A stretch of DNA of 64,000 nucleotides from Allolobophora icterica. Lineage: Eukaryota > Annelida > Clitellata > Crassiclitellata > Lumbricidae. Positions within the stretch are counted from its first letter, which is position 1; every line of letters starts with the position of its first letter. Below are positions 39,300-54,139 of this stretch, in pieces. The stretch covers positions 54,935,764 to 54,999,763 of the forward strand of contig OY744607.1 in the NCBI GenBank assembly GCA_963556255.1, read 5' to 3'. A program made the translations under genes and the position numbers. The notes beneath the pieces are model-generated. The model searched no databases and was not told where the DNA came from. It saw nothing but the letters and a program-made list of their open reading frames with translations.

Positions 39300-40689
39300 T
39301 AAGAATAATGTAATTTTCGTTTAAATATGACTCTTTCTGATTGAAACGTTTCCTAATTCGTCTGATGATATGAAACTTAGTGCATATTTGATATGATGAT
39401 TACGATAAATGCAACTTTCGTTAGGCCAATGCCTAGCCTATATATATGACTGAATATGATTTATGCTTTTTATGCCTTATCTTTTAATATGAAATTCAAA
39501 GCAAATATGATACGTTGGCTATTATAAATGCGATTTTCCATTAAATTGTTAAATTTTGATTTGTGGTTTTATGGTTTATCTATTTATATGAGACCCAAAG
39601 CAAATTCGATGCGTTGATTATTTTTATTGCAATTACAACTTTAAATGGATAAGGCCAAGTTTCAAGTGTTGCACTGTTGAAATGATGATTACTTAGCTTA
39701 CGCTTGTATTGTTACAAGCAACGGTATTTACAGGTCATCATAATATATAATTACCCTTCGCAAAATAAATAGAAACGGAATATATAATTAAGCCTATTGA
39801 GGAACGTTGCAAGCTTTTGATCTTATCCAACGCATCAGCTTTAAGACTCGTGAATTGGACCTTAGGCTACAGTTGATCTTCTTATACAAAACAACACAGC
39901 TGTAATCGACATAACCGTCCTTCCAAAGTTCAGAAGTGCTGACACGACAAAACGACAGAACATCCATGGCGTTATTAAATTGTGCGTGAATGACCTGCTC
40001 AAGATCCTCACAGAGTGAACGCCTGAGTGTAGGATGGAACCGGAACTCTCCCCGTTACAGGCTAAGCGCTGTATCCGGTGACCGGTTCCACCCAGTTCAA
40101 TAATTTTGCCGTCAAAAAACCTTTTTTGAGGAGTTTTCCTTGTAATATTATTTTATACATATAAAAGGTCAGAAATAAGAGGTTGGAAAGGTAGTAGGCC
40201 TATTTCAGTCACAAATGGTCAGGGTTAGCGACGTCGCTTTCCAAATAATCTGGGTTGGAATAAGTGCCGGAAAGCGAGCAAGTTTCAAATAAGCTTTAGA
40301 AAGGAAGGCAAATCCGTTACCAAATCCATACTGCCGAGACTCGTTAAGGAAAGAAAATGATGGAGATTTGAACCAAGTTTAGACAACCCTCGTGTTAATT
40401 CATCCTTCCAACTACTTTTGACGATATAGGCCTAATGGCTTTATATTCATTCATTGAATCATTCGTTCATTTAAAGCATCTGCACAACGCCCTTCAAGAT
40501 TAAGCAAGTTTTGTAGTTATTGTGCAATAGAAGTAATTAAGTGAGCATTTGATAGATGCTGATGAGTGATGAAAGAGGAGTCGCGTATTCGTAGCCAGAA
40601 ATTACTGACTATTCACATTGTTTATCAGAGTTAAGTGAGTTTGTTCTATATGCAAGAGAGACTCTGTTTGAAGAGTTGTGGGTTTGTTC

Positions 40690-40690
<1 letters not shown>
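39300..40690. other. Downstream region of unit A
   Basis: Homologous to 51000-53380 downstream of gene B (ttgatcttatccaac-catc at 39817 and 52731; gacggaggata-type tails), with indels. The sequence near 40015-40090 looks like a decayed SINE. No gene recognised. Confidence 0.45.
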
Positions 40691-43160
<2,470 letters not shown>

Positions 43161-43189
43161 CGCACCACTCGCCCCTAGCTACCAACGAC

Positions 43190-43660
43190 GCTTTTTCTAC
43201 CCACGGTAGAATTCATTATCCTTCAACATTAATTCTTCTGGTAGGCGTTGGTCTGGAATGGCTAGTCTTTTCCAATATTTTCTTATTGTTGCAAGAATTG
43301 ATTGCATTGAGCATTGAGCACTGGATGGACATAGGTAAGCGCTAATGGCGGTAAGTAGTAACTACGTTCTTATCTCCCATTACCCACAAGTTTATGGAGT
43401 AGACGAGAGAACAAATAATATCATTCTTTTTATTTTTACTAATTTTGTTATTATTACGATTGTTATAAGTAACTCTCATTCTCGTTAGAAGTAGCCCACA
43501 TTTTGCACCCGAGACAAAGAGGATATAGAGGTAGCCACAAGGAGTGCAGAATAGTCTAAAATTACTAGAGAGTTGGTAAGTAAAGGTTTTTTATCGGGTT
43601 TTCCTGAACCAAGGCTGCAATGCGTGACACAGTCATGGAGATGAATCATTATTATGTAAT
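43190..43660. repeat. Distal upstream block of BRICHOS unit B
   Basis: ttgttgcaagaattgattgcattgag, ttaagtaactctcattctcgttagaagt and tagagagttggtaagtaaa-type stretches recur at 56405-57060 and, more diverged, 29400-29900. Confidence 0.75.
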
Positions 43661-43663
43661 GTT

Positions 43664-43760
43664 AGCTAGACCCGACATACAGACACGAGGAAGGCCAAGA
43701 ACGACGTTCCTAGACTGGATGATAAAGAGGGACGGCTACAGACAGAGAGATGACAATATA
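43664..43760 (+). mobile_element. LINE C-terminal fragment
   Basis: RGRPRTTFLDWMIKRDGYRQ resembles the GRPRxxWLDxxxxD end segment of RTE-like LINE proteins; a comparable fragment is at 60602-60820. Confidence 0.45.
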
Positions 43761-44644
43761 GTCGAGAGTAAAATTACGGCAATAAAGGGAACTGTCAAGC
43801 ATGTCCAACAACAAGCCAGAGGAAATCAAATCTTTTGATGATATCTTTTAGCCAATTCACTTGGGGCGATGTCAACGTAATATCAGAACAGTAATGAATC
43901 ACGCCTCACTAATAAATCTTGCCACTTCGCAAACCGATGGCTACACATGTAGGTCTCTAGTGGCATGCCTCGGCTGGGTTTAAATTTTCAAATTGAACTG
44001 AGGAGGTTGAAAAATAATTCTTTCATGCCCGGATGTACCGACCGGAATTTCTTACGTAGCTAAGCCCGACATATATTGTGAAATTGTAGTGTAGGCTGTA
44101 CCTTACCTGTGTCTGAAAAAAATCGAACATTGAAGATTACTTATTGGAAACACTCGTTTTTGCCGAAGATTTCTCCCAAAATGTATGACTTACCAAACAC
44201 TGAGGAAAAAAGCAGTAGTTTTCATTAATTAATGAAGTACGATACATTGAACCACCAAACGTTGTGCTGGGGATTAAGGTTATTTTTGGGAAATAAGTGG
44301 AGAGTTTGAAAAATGAATTGGGGTTTGAACCACCACAGCCCCTCCAGCTATTCAATCCCTGCGCCTCGGCATTTGAGGCTAGGAATTTTAATTCATTATC
44401 TGAACATGTTGCAGCTATCGACTTCCGTAGCGCCAGTGTAAAATGCACAAAGCATCAACCGATGGCGCGTATAAGCACACACAAAGGTATGTCGACACAG
44501 GATGGTTACTTCAACTGCAGACAAAGTTTTCAGGTTCCTTTAACCCATCCAGTTATCTAATAAGAAAACGATAGGAATATACTGGAATTTTAGTCCAAGG
44601 CCCTTAAATTTGCCTCTGCAATATATACCAGACATCATTCAAGT

Positions 44645-44960
44645 CAGTGCCAGATTTAGACATAAGCTAAAAGCTACAGCTTAGACCTTACAATCCGAAG
44701 GGGCCTAAAACATTCAGAATTTGGGAGTTTGTTAATTTTGTGTACTGTAGGCCTATATGTAGAACCTTTTAAAATGGCTTATGTAATTGCCTGAGTAATT
44801 GTTTTCATTTTAGAATAATCTGAATTTTTCACTTTAAACGCCTTGCTATTAGATAATTAAAAGGCAATATGCTTTCAAGTTTCGTGAGACCCTCTGGTAT
44901 ATTTTCTAACAAGGGACCTCAATATAGCTTATGGCCTCACCAAGTCCAAATTCGGCATTG
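44645..44960. mobile_element. Small DNA transposon, CAGTGCC termini
   Basis: Ends cagtgccagatttagac / gtccaaattcggcattg, imperfect inverted repeats, flanked by attcaagt and actcgagt (6 of 8 match). Unit A has the uninterrupted attcaagtcaa at 31241. Confidence 0.65.
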
Positions 44961-45079
44961 ACTCGAGTCAAGCTATCCCCTCGACTTGTTTAGTATAACT
45001 TGACGTTAACAAAAGGGAAAATCCATCTAACTCACATCCATCTTTTGATTGCACGTCTGCTTATGTTGGACTGGTCTCC

Positions 45080-45139
45080 ATGCTTTCATGCCTTTAGAGT
45101 TCACCCTAGCGTAACACTAAAGAGGAAGGTCCATAAAAG
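45080..45139 (+). promoter_or_regulatory. Conserved upstream block, unit B
   Basis: tgctttcatgcctttagagttcaccctagcgtaacactaaagaggaaggtccataaaa, counterpart of 31351-31410. Confidence 0.4.
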
Positions 45140-45223
45140 ATATTGCCAATTGCCGAAGGTTGTCTAGTCACAAAGAAGAATGCAGAATTATAAGATTCAT
45201 TTCGCTATCGGCTGTTATTTTCA

Positions 45224-45293
45224 GGAAAGTCATGCGTAACTTTGTTCACAGCCAAACGTCTTTAGCGAAGTATTGTTGTCGAAATGTATAAAT
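45224..45293 (+). promoter_or_regulatory. Core promoter of BRICHOS gene B
   Basis: TATA box tataaat at 45287-45293, 96 nt before the ATG; ggaaagtcatgcgtaac at 45224 is nearly the same as in gene C. Confidence 0.75.
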
Positions 45294-45382
45294 TCGACTG
45301 ATCCGAGGTGTAGGTTTATACAGTCTCCAGTGAAACAGAAGTGAATCGTCTTGAACAAGACTCGAGATTTCTTCAGCCGAAA

Positions 45383-45448
45383 ATGCAACCGAAGATGTCT
45401 GAAGAGAAGACAGCTACTCCGGTGACTATCATCTCAACCCAGAATGAG
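45383..45448 (+). CDS. Gene B exon 1
   Basis: MQPKMSEEKTATPVTIISTQ then NE, donor gtaaaa, phase 0. Confidence 0.85.
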
Positions 45449-48400
45449 GTAAAATCTATAGCGCTAGTATAAAAACAGTTCTGAAAATATCCAGGAAAGT
45501 AGCAGGCCATAATTACGCTCTATGCTAATCGTAAATTTAAAGGCCCTCTCCCAAAGATCAACTTAACCAATAACGAAGAAATTTTTTATCTCGAATATAG
45601 GCTAATGTTTACAATAAAATATGCTCAAACGACAATTTTTAAATAAGTAGGCCTATCCATTGCTATTACACACACACACTTTTATTTGTTGTTACTTTAT
45701 TTTATTACATTGATTTTATTTTAAATGGACACTATATTTCAAGATAAAGTAATTAGTTTAATAATAAAATCAGTATATCTCAAAATGTGCCGCTCGCTTT
45801 GCAGTTGCGCCCTGTTCCATAGCACCGCTGAAACATCTGTCGGTACGGCGCTGAAATTATCTTTCGCAGGCTATGACTAGCAGGTGTAAGTTGAAATAAG
45901 AAATCTTTATCGAGTATAAAATTTCTTCTATCACATTTGGATTCAGGTAAGCCTAATATTTTATCAGGTAAATCTACAATGCAAATTAGACCTAGGTCCA
46001 ATAGATAGGTATCAACAGGTAAACCCAAAAGAACCATACTCTTCCGCTAGCAGGGTCACACAGTTTAGATATTTAGGCCTATTTGCTTATAAATACGGTA
46101 ACAAAGGGATGCATCACATTGTATAAAGTACCGCATCATTGTTTAGAAACGTGCAAGATGGTGCTCGTGCAATGGCAGGTACATTTGAATGAGCTCATTA
46201 TATATATGTATATATATATATGTATATATAGTTTATATACATATATATTCAATTCATTTCAACTTTATTGATCCGAATTCAATGCAAAAGTACGGTAGGC
46301 ACCAATCGGAATGTAACACTTTCGGGATACAATAGGGAAAGCCCAAAAGGGACATAGGTCCCGCTTAATTAGGGCTGCCTATTTGTTACATAGTAATATA
46401 TATATACAGTGTTTTAGTTGTCGGGGGGTTAGGGGGGTTCACCCCCCCCCCCAGTTCTCTTTCCAACCCCCTCAGCTAAGTAACCGAAAATATGTTGGGG
46501 GGTTACTTTACTACAAAAAACTGGTGTTTGGTCTATGTTATTATGTGATTTCGTAATCGGCAAATTTCTGACCCCCCAGTTGTTTTTGGACAACTAAAAC
46601 ACTGTATATATATAATATATATATATTTATTTATTTATTTAGACTAAAACACTGTATATATATAATATATATATATTTATTTATTTATTTATTTATTTAT
46701 TTATACGTTGATGACAAAACTGTCGACTCCCGAAATAAATATGATGCGCCACCTTCAGTTGTTTGATACAAGTATTTCTGTGGACGGTATCAGCTGACCC
46801 TCTACAAGATATTGAGGTGTTCGCTCGATATCACCTTGTGCGTTTCGCTTAATTTCGCTTAGTAAGTTTCGATGGCCTTGTAACAGTTTCATGTAATGTA
46901 AATCTCTGAAACTGCTCATCGCCACACAAAGGCCTCAGCAGGGAGACCAGCAGCCAGCTTAGTCGCCAACAGTCTTTGTAGCATCAATGAGGGGCAGAGT
47001 TCGACGCTTCCAAGACTCGTTCATCTGTTACAGCTATGATTAACTCCACCCGGTCAAATTTCAAGCTTCTTTCTACCGCATGTTCGCTGAGGCAATAGTA
47101 TCTAACTGAAATAGTAGTCTATTTTCAAAATGAATTTAAATTTTATACAACCACAATTTAACATTTCTGTCGAGCCTCATCGATTCAAAAATTATGGACA
47201 TCGTCATGTAGCCTGAGGTATCTTTGAGGACTTTGTATTTTCATGAATCTTTTGAGATAAAACTATGAAATTAATAAAAAATCTACTTTTTGATGGTAGA
47301 GATTAAAGATGATTTTAAAAATAATGTAAGAATTGAACGCAAACTGGGGCATAGTAGACGTACGAATTTAGAATAATTTATTATTATTATTATTCTTTAA
47401 TTGAAAAAACCAAAAGCGACTAAGAATTCGTGAACAAATTGAGATAATATAAAACATAGCGGTAATTAGAAGATAATAAGATTTGGAAAAGAGTCTAAAT
47501 TTAGCCAAACTAATCTGGCAAAATGAATAAGATAATTCAAGAACTCTTTTTTAAATTAATAAATTACCCACATCCCAAAACAGTAAATTGTTGAGAATGG
47601 TCAGAATGAGAAACGATGGTAATTTTGACCGTGACCAGCAAGCAACTGTGTTAGTAGAATGAATCTTACGATTGGAAAGCAAGGCACAGAGTTGAGATAG
47701 TTTTTACTGCAGTGTAAACTTGAATCTATCAGCATAATCAAGAATCAAAAGAAAATAAGAATATTTCTTAGCTGCTAAATTTTTTATCGCGCCTACGTTA
47801 CTTTGAAGAGCATTGTTTTGCTGTTTTTCCGCACATGTTCAGCTAGTCCCATGCTGAATATTGGCAACGCTGTCAGCTCGTTAATTTTATACACGCAACC
47901 GATCATAACTTGTATTTGTCCCACGTTGTAATTTAATTTTAGGTTGCTCCTCCGAAGACCCGCTCCTACCGGAAGTACGTCATCATTGCTGTGACTGGAG
48001 TTGTGGTGGCAGCAATCATTTTGACCGCCATCTTGGTTGGAATGTATTTCTTCACTGAAGCACAAAAGGAAATCATGAAGGTAGAGAATGACAATAAGCT
48101 GTTAAAATTTACTGATTTGAAACTCTCTTCCTTTACCTGTTCGCTCTACTCAATCGATTATGTCATTTCACTCTGAACTAAAGACTTACCTGTTTCAGAT
48201 TCTAAATCCACCCAAAGCTGCTTTTATATCTCAACGGAATGATCCTCTGATTGCCGTGTGGTTTAGATGTATCATCGGATGATGCCTTGTGCCTTAGACA
48301 TCGGCCTGATAGGTCCCTGTTACTATTCAAAGTTAACGTTATATAGCGCAATGTGTACAATAGGCCCATGTTATGTGCATAATTCTTAGTTACTAAGTAA

Positions 48401-50917
48401 GTTTAACCCATACTGTGTTGCAACTGGTTTGCCATTTAATATATATTCAGTTCTCTTACAATCAAGACCAGAACACTAAGGAAGATGTGATCAGTGATCC
48501 AAACACAAACATCGTTCAGTACCACGTCAACAGCCCGTCTTACGAAATGTGGGTCGTCGATGACTTCAATCGGGTGAGTGAGACAGCATGAAAAGCTCAT
48601 ATTGGTCTTACATCGTGATTTCTTTGGCGCCGTTAGAAATATGCAAGAACTGTGGCAACAAACAACAGAGCATCATAATCTGCCAACAGCCAATCTCTCC
48701 TTATCTAAAAGCCAAACGAAGAAGGATATATAGGTGTTAATATTAGATCAAGACATATTATGTCAAAGATCTAATATGTCCAACATCTAATATGTCCAAT
48801 ATTTAATATTTCGATTACGCAGAACCGTTCTAAACCTAACATTGCGTCCGAAATTCAAAGGATAGATTAAGTTTCTAAAAAATGTTGCACTGAAAATGAT
48901 ATTCAGTAAGAAACCGAAACTAGTGTCTACTCTCAGCTCTGAGCTTATCTCGTTTGTGGTTGCGTGCCTGTGGTGACTCCTGTTACAGTAGTTACCTGAG
49001 TAGGCCCTACTGTTCGCTTATTGATTTACTTTTTGTTTCTAATGGCTTTAGCATAGTTGAGTTTGGCATAGCCAACGCATTAGTAAGATACAAAGAGGTG
49101 CTACAGCATGTGTCCACTACTTACATACCTACCTACACAGCTGCATGCATACAAGCTGTGCATTATTTCAGAAACCTGGCTGTATTATTGCATGATTATT
49201 TCTATAGGATATCCAGGTAATGAAAATACACCGGGATTCTGGAACAAACTGTTACGTGGCTCCATTGAATAGAACTATAGCAACCGATCCGTCTAAAGTC
49301 AGTGCTCCGTCAAACCCGGATGCCATGGTCAGTCTTGAATCTTGACAAATATGCGGTATGCAAATAATCCTTTTATGTAAATGTTTTCCAGGATTATAAA
49401 ATACCTTGTAATAGAGGCACGGTGTTAACGCCCTATATAAAGCATGGTGCAAGGTATAACAACGTAATGGAAATATAACTCCTTTGTAATTGTTAATGTA
49501 ATCGAACATTTATATAAGCGCCACTCAACGATTCAGAGGCGCGTCTGACCTAAGTCAATGCTATCATTAGCAAATAAAATGGTCTTCAGACGTTTCCGGA
49601 ACAGTGGAAGATATAAACTGAGGAGCTGAAGCCGCAATTTCTGCGGAAGACGGTTTCAAGTAGAGGAGCCAACATTGAAGCAGAACAATTGCTGACGACC
49701 TTTTAATGGAAACACTTTGACCACTTTATAATATTACTAAAATTACGCGGACCGATTTTCATGTAGGCGTACAAAAAAACATTTTCATGATGTGAAGTGC
49801 AAGCAAAGTTATTCACTGTGCAATTTTTGCCAGTTGCACTGATAGGCCTGTATGAAATACAAAAAAGTCCATCATGTGTAGTGCGCTTGAGGAATTATAT
49901 AAAAAAAATACCAGAAGATTGTGAGAGTGTTACACTGATTAAGTACTAATTTTATCCATTATTTTGATTGATTTTATGTGTGCGTTGATAAAACAGAATA
50001 CATCATACACTGTGACTTATCAAGCAGCCAACACTCCCATTCCGGATTCGTCTTTTCTTAGCAAGGCGGCCAAAGACACCTGCAAAGAAATCTCTACCTA
50101 TTGGGTCTACCCCAGATGCGATGCTCCAAAATGTAAGGAACTTTTGCGCTCAACTAATCACTCACAGTTTAAATATTTGCCGTAGCTTATGTCGTTTTGC
50201 CGTAAACCTTATAACAATAGAAAAGTCGATTTGAATTGTTTTGATGAACTTAATAACCATAACGATGACCAGTGCTTTTTCAGCGAAAGACCTGTGGAGA
50301 GATTGCAAGAGGTGAGGTTTGGTGAGTTCGTAGGAAGGATCTGATTGTGTTGTAATTCTGGCTGAAGTTTATTCCAGAGAAGCGAGACGACCATGACAAT
50401 TGAGAGATTTGCAAATTTTAGTGATGAGACGGAAGGCCGAAAATGTGTTGGGGAAGAGGAGCAGCGGGTTGAGCGGCGGGGCTGGACCTCGATCATCTGA
50501 CGAAGACAGGAGGGCTGGGAGGATTGCAGTGTGTTGTATGTGTTCACTGACAAGTACACTGTCGGTGGGAAGATGAGCCGACGTGGGAGATGACCCATAA
50601 GCCGAGTCTACTAAAATTAAACTGTGAACACTTCAGAAACATGGCTGCCTCTCAGGCTAGCTATAGGGACAGCGTCTTATTCTATTTTAAAGTTCGTTTG
50701 GATTTCATTAGTCGTAATTATTCATTTTAGGGTTTAATGGCTCTATATACTATCTTTTACTATTTTCGCCTTATTACTTTAGAATAATAATGCTAATTTC
50801 TGGTTGTGTTCAGATCCATCAGACTCAAGTCCAAGGCAGAAACGTCAATTTGACTGCAGTAAGTGCTGCTGCTGGTATAAATATGCTATCCTGAAGTTCC
50901 AACTTTGTTGGTGTTAA
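45383..50917 (+). CDS. Gene B: BRICHOS-domain precursor of a six-Cys peptide (AMP-like)
   Basis: Six exons: 45383-45448, 47943-48080, 48451-48573, 49208-49327, 49997-50132, 50814-50917; 228 residues, same phases as gene A. Type II anchor at about 34-59, BRICHOS about 88-192 (DDFNR, NCYVAPL, Cys178, Cys190), sequons N130 and N150, RQKR at 202-205. The released 23-residue peptide starts Gln and has the pattern C-x2-CCC-x11-C-W-C, with one Asp and three Lys. By hand count the pro-region differs from gene A at 28 of 205 positions (about 86% identity), while the peptides share little beyond CWC. Same pathway inference as gene A: membrane-bound precursor, chaperoned by BRICHOS, released by a furin-like protease. 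Activity unproven. Confidence 0.88.
45500..45835. repeat. Dispersed ~320-bp repeat in gene B intron 1
   Basis: taattacgctctatgc...gatcaacttaacca...aatggacactatatttcaagataaa matches 51500-51815. Unit C intron 1 lacks it. No coding capacity; termini not clear. Confidence 0.6.
46250..46390 (-). mobile_element. LINE 3' tail fragment
   Basis: caactttattgatccgaattcaat...gcccaaaagggacataggtcccgctt resembles 53385-53530 and 40690-40730, the 3' end of the jockey-like element. Confidence 0.5.
46407..46604. mobile_element. hAT-type mini element with G-rich arms
   Basis: CAGTGTTTTAGTTGTC.../...GACAACTAAAACACTG perfect 16-bp inverted ends. The flanking tatatata is compatible with an 8-bp duplication but lies in simple sequence. 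The interior has gggggg and cccccccc runs. A 49-bp unit containing ctaaaacactgtatat is tandemly repeated at its right end. Confidence 0.7.
46700..47940. other. Gene B intron 1 remainder, no gene seen
   Basis: A dispersed gtaaatctctgaaactgctcatcgccacacaaa stretch at 46895 resembles 34770-34810. Otherwise AT-rich with no recognised feature. Confidence 0.4.
47943..48080 (+). CDS. Gene B exon 2, membrane anchor
   Basis: 46 codons; RSYRKY followed by VIIAVTGVVVAAIILTAILV; donor gtagag. Confidence 0.9.
48451..48573 (+). CDS. Gene B exon 3, start of BRICHOS
   Basis: 41 codons, three residue changes from gene A; ends EMWVVDDFNR; donor gtgagt. Confidence 0.9.
49208..49327 (+). CDS. Gene B exon 4, BRICHOS middle
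   Basis: 40 codons, acceptor tatag, donor gtcagt; SGTNCYVAPLNRT conserved. Confidence 0.9.
49495..49690 (-). mobile_element. LINE 3' remnant in gene B intron 4
   Basis: Matches 37255-37450 in gene A (gccactcaacgattcagagg, ggtcttcagacgtttcc). Confidence 0.5.
49997..50132 (+). CDS. Gene B exon 5, BRICHOS end
   Basis: 45 codons plus one base; AAKDTCKEISTYWVYPRC; donor gtaagg. Confidence 0.9.
50270..50600 (-). mobile_element. CR1/L2-like LINE 3' fragment, gene B intron 5
   Basis: The minus strand encodes NTYNTLQSSQPSCLRQMIEV, then SLKFANLSIVMVVSLLWNKL and LSTGLSLKKHWSSLWL. Same insertion as in gene A intron 5 (38600-38890), less deleted. SINE family 4 tail to about 50690. Confidence 0.7.
50814..50917 (+). 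CDS. Gene B exon 6, processing site and mature peptide
   Basis: Acceptor gttcag; PSDSSPRQKR then the 23-residue six-Cys peptide ending QLCWC, stop TAA at 50915-50917. Confidence 0.88.
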
Positions 50918-50989
50918 AGTATCACATGGTCTTTCGAATTTGAGCAGCTGTCTTCGTTTCATTTACGATTGATTCATTATGAGACTCTA

Positions 50990-50995
50990 AATAAA
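50990..50995 (+). terminator. Gene B polyadenylation signal
   Basis: AATAAA 73 nt after the stop, in the same context as gene A. Confidence 0.7.
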
Positions 50996-51499
50996 ATCGA
51001 TTCATTGACTATGAAGAATGTAATTTTCGCTTAAATATGACGTATTGTGGTTGAAACATTTATAATTCGTTTGATGATATGAGACTCAAACCATTTTTAA
51101 TATGTCGATTACGGTAAATGCAGCTTTCGCGTAGGGCTGAATATGACAATTTGCTTGATGCTTTTATGCTTCATCTGTTAATATGAGACGCAAAGCTAGT
51201 TCCATGCGTTGATTATTATAAATGCGATTTTCGATTAAATTTTGAAATTATGATTTATGTTTACATGTATTATCTGTTAAGCCTAATATGAGACGCAAAG
51301 CAAATCCAATGCGTTGACTATCATAAGTGCAATTTCCATTTGAATGTTACGCCAAGGCTGAAGTATTCCACTACGAAAATTATAATTACTTAGTTTTCGT
51401 TTGCTGACATTACAAAGTTGCAAGCAGCTGTATTTACAGGTCATCATAATATGTAATTATGTCTTGTCCAGAATATATAATTAAACCTATTCAGGAACG

Positions 51500-51815
51500 T
51501 AGCAAGCTATAATTGCGTTCTATGCCAAGCGTAAATATAGCCCCCCCTCCCCAATGATCAACTTAACCAAATTTGTTATCTCGAATATAATATTTACTAT
51601 AAATATGTTCACAATTTTTAAATAAGCTTGCACTGTCAGATATCTATGTATTAATATTATATATTATACATACGCTTTTATTTGTTACAAAATAATTTTA
51701 TTACATTCATATAGTTTTAAATGGATATTATATTTCAAGATAAATTTATTAATTTAATAATGAATCATACGGTCTCAAAATTTGCGCCCCTCTTGAACAC
51801 CGCTCGCTTATTCTT
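51500..51815. repeat. Dispersed ~320-bp repeat
   Basis: Second copy of the repeat in gene B intron 1; absent from the matching position after gene A (39805), where flanking gaacgt-gcaagct is continuous with ttgatcttatcc. Confidence 0.6.
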
Positions 51816-52174
51816 AGGCGACTTTGTATTTTCCAAGATCAAATAGCTCAAACTAGCTGTCGTGTTAGCGAAAACCTAACTTAAACTTGGCCTAATTTCG
51901 GCTTGTTTTGTTTGCGTAATCGTTTGATGCCTTGTGAATTAAATATAGGCGCAGTAGAAGTTATTAATTATAATGACGGGTTAACGATTCATGCACAACT
52001 ATATTAAACGCCAAGAATCTAAATATAGCCATGGCAGACTTTTCAATTAGCTCACGCTGATTAGTAGTTCGACTTTTCAGCAAGTTTTTATTAACATTTT
52101 TCATAATTTAAATATGAAGACAAGCTCTCAATTTTCTGCATAATTTTCATCTATTACTCAAATAAAAATGAGCC

Positions 52175-52341
52175 CATGTGCGTCCCGAGTAGGGGGCAAG
52201 AAGTCATTTGCCCCCCAGGATTTTTAAAATTGTCTCGTTTTCTGTGTTCATCAATAACTATGCAAAAACGTCATTCCCTAGAAAAATGTTGCCCTCTAGA
52301 AAAATTTGCTCCACCTAGGAAAGATTCCTGCGACGCCCATG
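52175..52341. mobile_element. Small DNA transposon, CATG-GCG termini
   Basis: catgtgcgtcc...cgacgcccatg ends, flanked by aatgagcc and aatgaacc (7 of 8). Same family type as 21007-21304. A further decayed relative may lie at 14870-14970 inside the hAT element. Confidence 0.7.
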
Positions 52342-52349
52342 AATGAACC

Positions 52350-53380
52350 AAGTGGTTTTGATATTACGTTAATTTTTTATTCTGAAATACAATTTCAATA
52401 ATTTTCAGACTTTAGATTTCAGTTTTTCAATTGTTTTGGCTAATGACTCATATTTTCAGTCCCGTAGCCCTAGAGGATAATTTTCAGTTACTAAAAAGTG
52501 AACTCACTAATCAAATGCTTGAGACGCAAAACTTCATTTTAAACTACAATCTTATTTCTTAATTGCTGCGTATTTTTGAATTTTCTGATTTTTTCCAGAG
52601 AATTTCAGTCACTCCTTAAATTCACGGTAGGGCAAATTTCTTCGTAATTTATTATAACGTGCAACGTCAATGTGAACATGGACCCTCTCAACTGCGTTTC
52701 ACTAGAGTCTTTCGATCTTCTAAATGCTTTTGATCTTATCCAACACATCTCCTTTCAGTCTCGTAAATTGGACCATACACTTAATCTTCTTATACAATAC
52801 AATACAACTCCAATTGATATTGCCCTCCTTTCAAAGTTCAGAAGTGCACACACGAAAAACGACAGAACATCGATGTCGCTGAGAAGCTGTGCGAGAAGGA
52901 CATGCTCAAGGTCCTTACACAATGGTCGCCTGAGTGGAGGCTAGAATCGGTTCTCTTCGTGTTACAGGCTGAACGCTCTATCAATTCGGCTATCGGTTCT
53001 TTATAACCCAATCATCTTCTGTTGCTGTCAAAAAAACATTGTGAGGCGTTGGCCATGTAATATTTATAGGCATTTTTCAGGGAGAATTGAGAATTAGTAA
53101 TTGGTTTACAGGAAAAGCTAAGAAATTAAAAGGTTTAAGGACGGTAATTCATTCACAAAAGGTCATGCGCTGATTTTCAGTCTGGGATAGCGATGTCGCT
53201 TTCCAATTAGGCCTACTCTAGTTGGAATAGGTGCAGGAAAGCGAGCAGGTAAACTTTACAAAGGAAGGAAAATCCGCTACCAAATCTATTCGGACCATAC
53301 TCGTTAAAGAAAAAAACTGGTGGAGATTTGAACCAAGTTCAGACAACCCTCGCTTAACTCAGACTTTATAGTCGTTCAAT
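52350..53380. other. Downstream region of unit B
   Basis: From 52730 it parallels 39817-40440 downstream of gene A. The open frame at 52672-52944 has no recognised motif and the homologous stretch in unit A does not look coding. Confidence 0.4.
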
Positions 53381-53384
53381 AACA

Positions 53385-53560
53385 TAACATAACATAACTT
53401 TTATTGATCCCAAATCAAACATCTGCATAATACAACAGCAATTTAACAAAAGATCGGGATGCAAAGAGAGGACCAAAAGGAACCGAGGTCCCACTAAGAT
53501 AAGACCCCGTGCACCATGAAGCGTATGATGGAGGCTAAATAACACATAATTTATGTCTGT
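53385..53560 (-). mobile_element. LINE 3' tail with (TTATG)n end
   Basis: The minus-strand element ends in tatgttatgttatgttatg (plus strand aacataacataacataac at 53380). Body cttttattgatcccaaatcaaa and ccaaaaggaaccgaggtccc. Confidence 0.55.
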
Positions 53561-54139
53561 CATGTAACATACGTAATCAAGAGACAGTAATCATAAACCT
53601 AATTAAATAACTAAATGAGTGACGGAACTAATAATTATTAGATAAAAAAAACATTTAAAGCTTCACCCAACAACCTTCAAGATGGTACAAGTTTTTGCAT
53701 TTATTGTGCAGTAGAAGTAATAATTATTAGGTAAGCATTTGATAGACGTTGAGAAAGTAAATAAAACAGGCAAGAACATTTATATTTTATTACCATTAAA
53801 TATTCATCGTGATAAAGGCTAATCTAAACTAACTTTAAAAAAATTTGTACCGTTAATTGATTTCATATGTAGGCCTAATGCTTATTTAAACAAACAAACA
53901 AACATATTGTTACGCTAAATAAAGTTAACCTAATTAAATTTACCTTAAGGTAAGCAAATTAAATTTAAGTCAAGTTAAGCTAACGCTTAACTAAAGTCAA
54001 GCTATTCCAGTTTCAAAATCAACTTAGGATAGCAAATGTTCAAATTACTTATTTAGTTAAAACCTATACCAAAGCAGTCCTCTTCTTTAAATCAGAACTC
54101 TTTAACAAAACTTAACTAATATGCATTAAAAATTTCACT

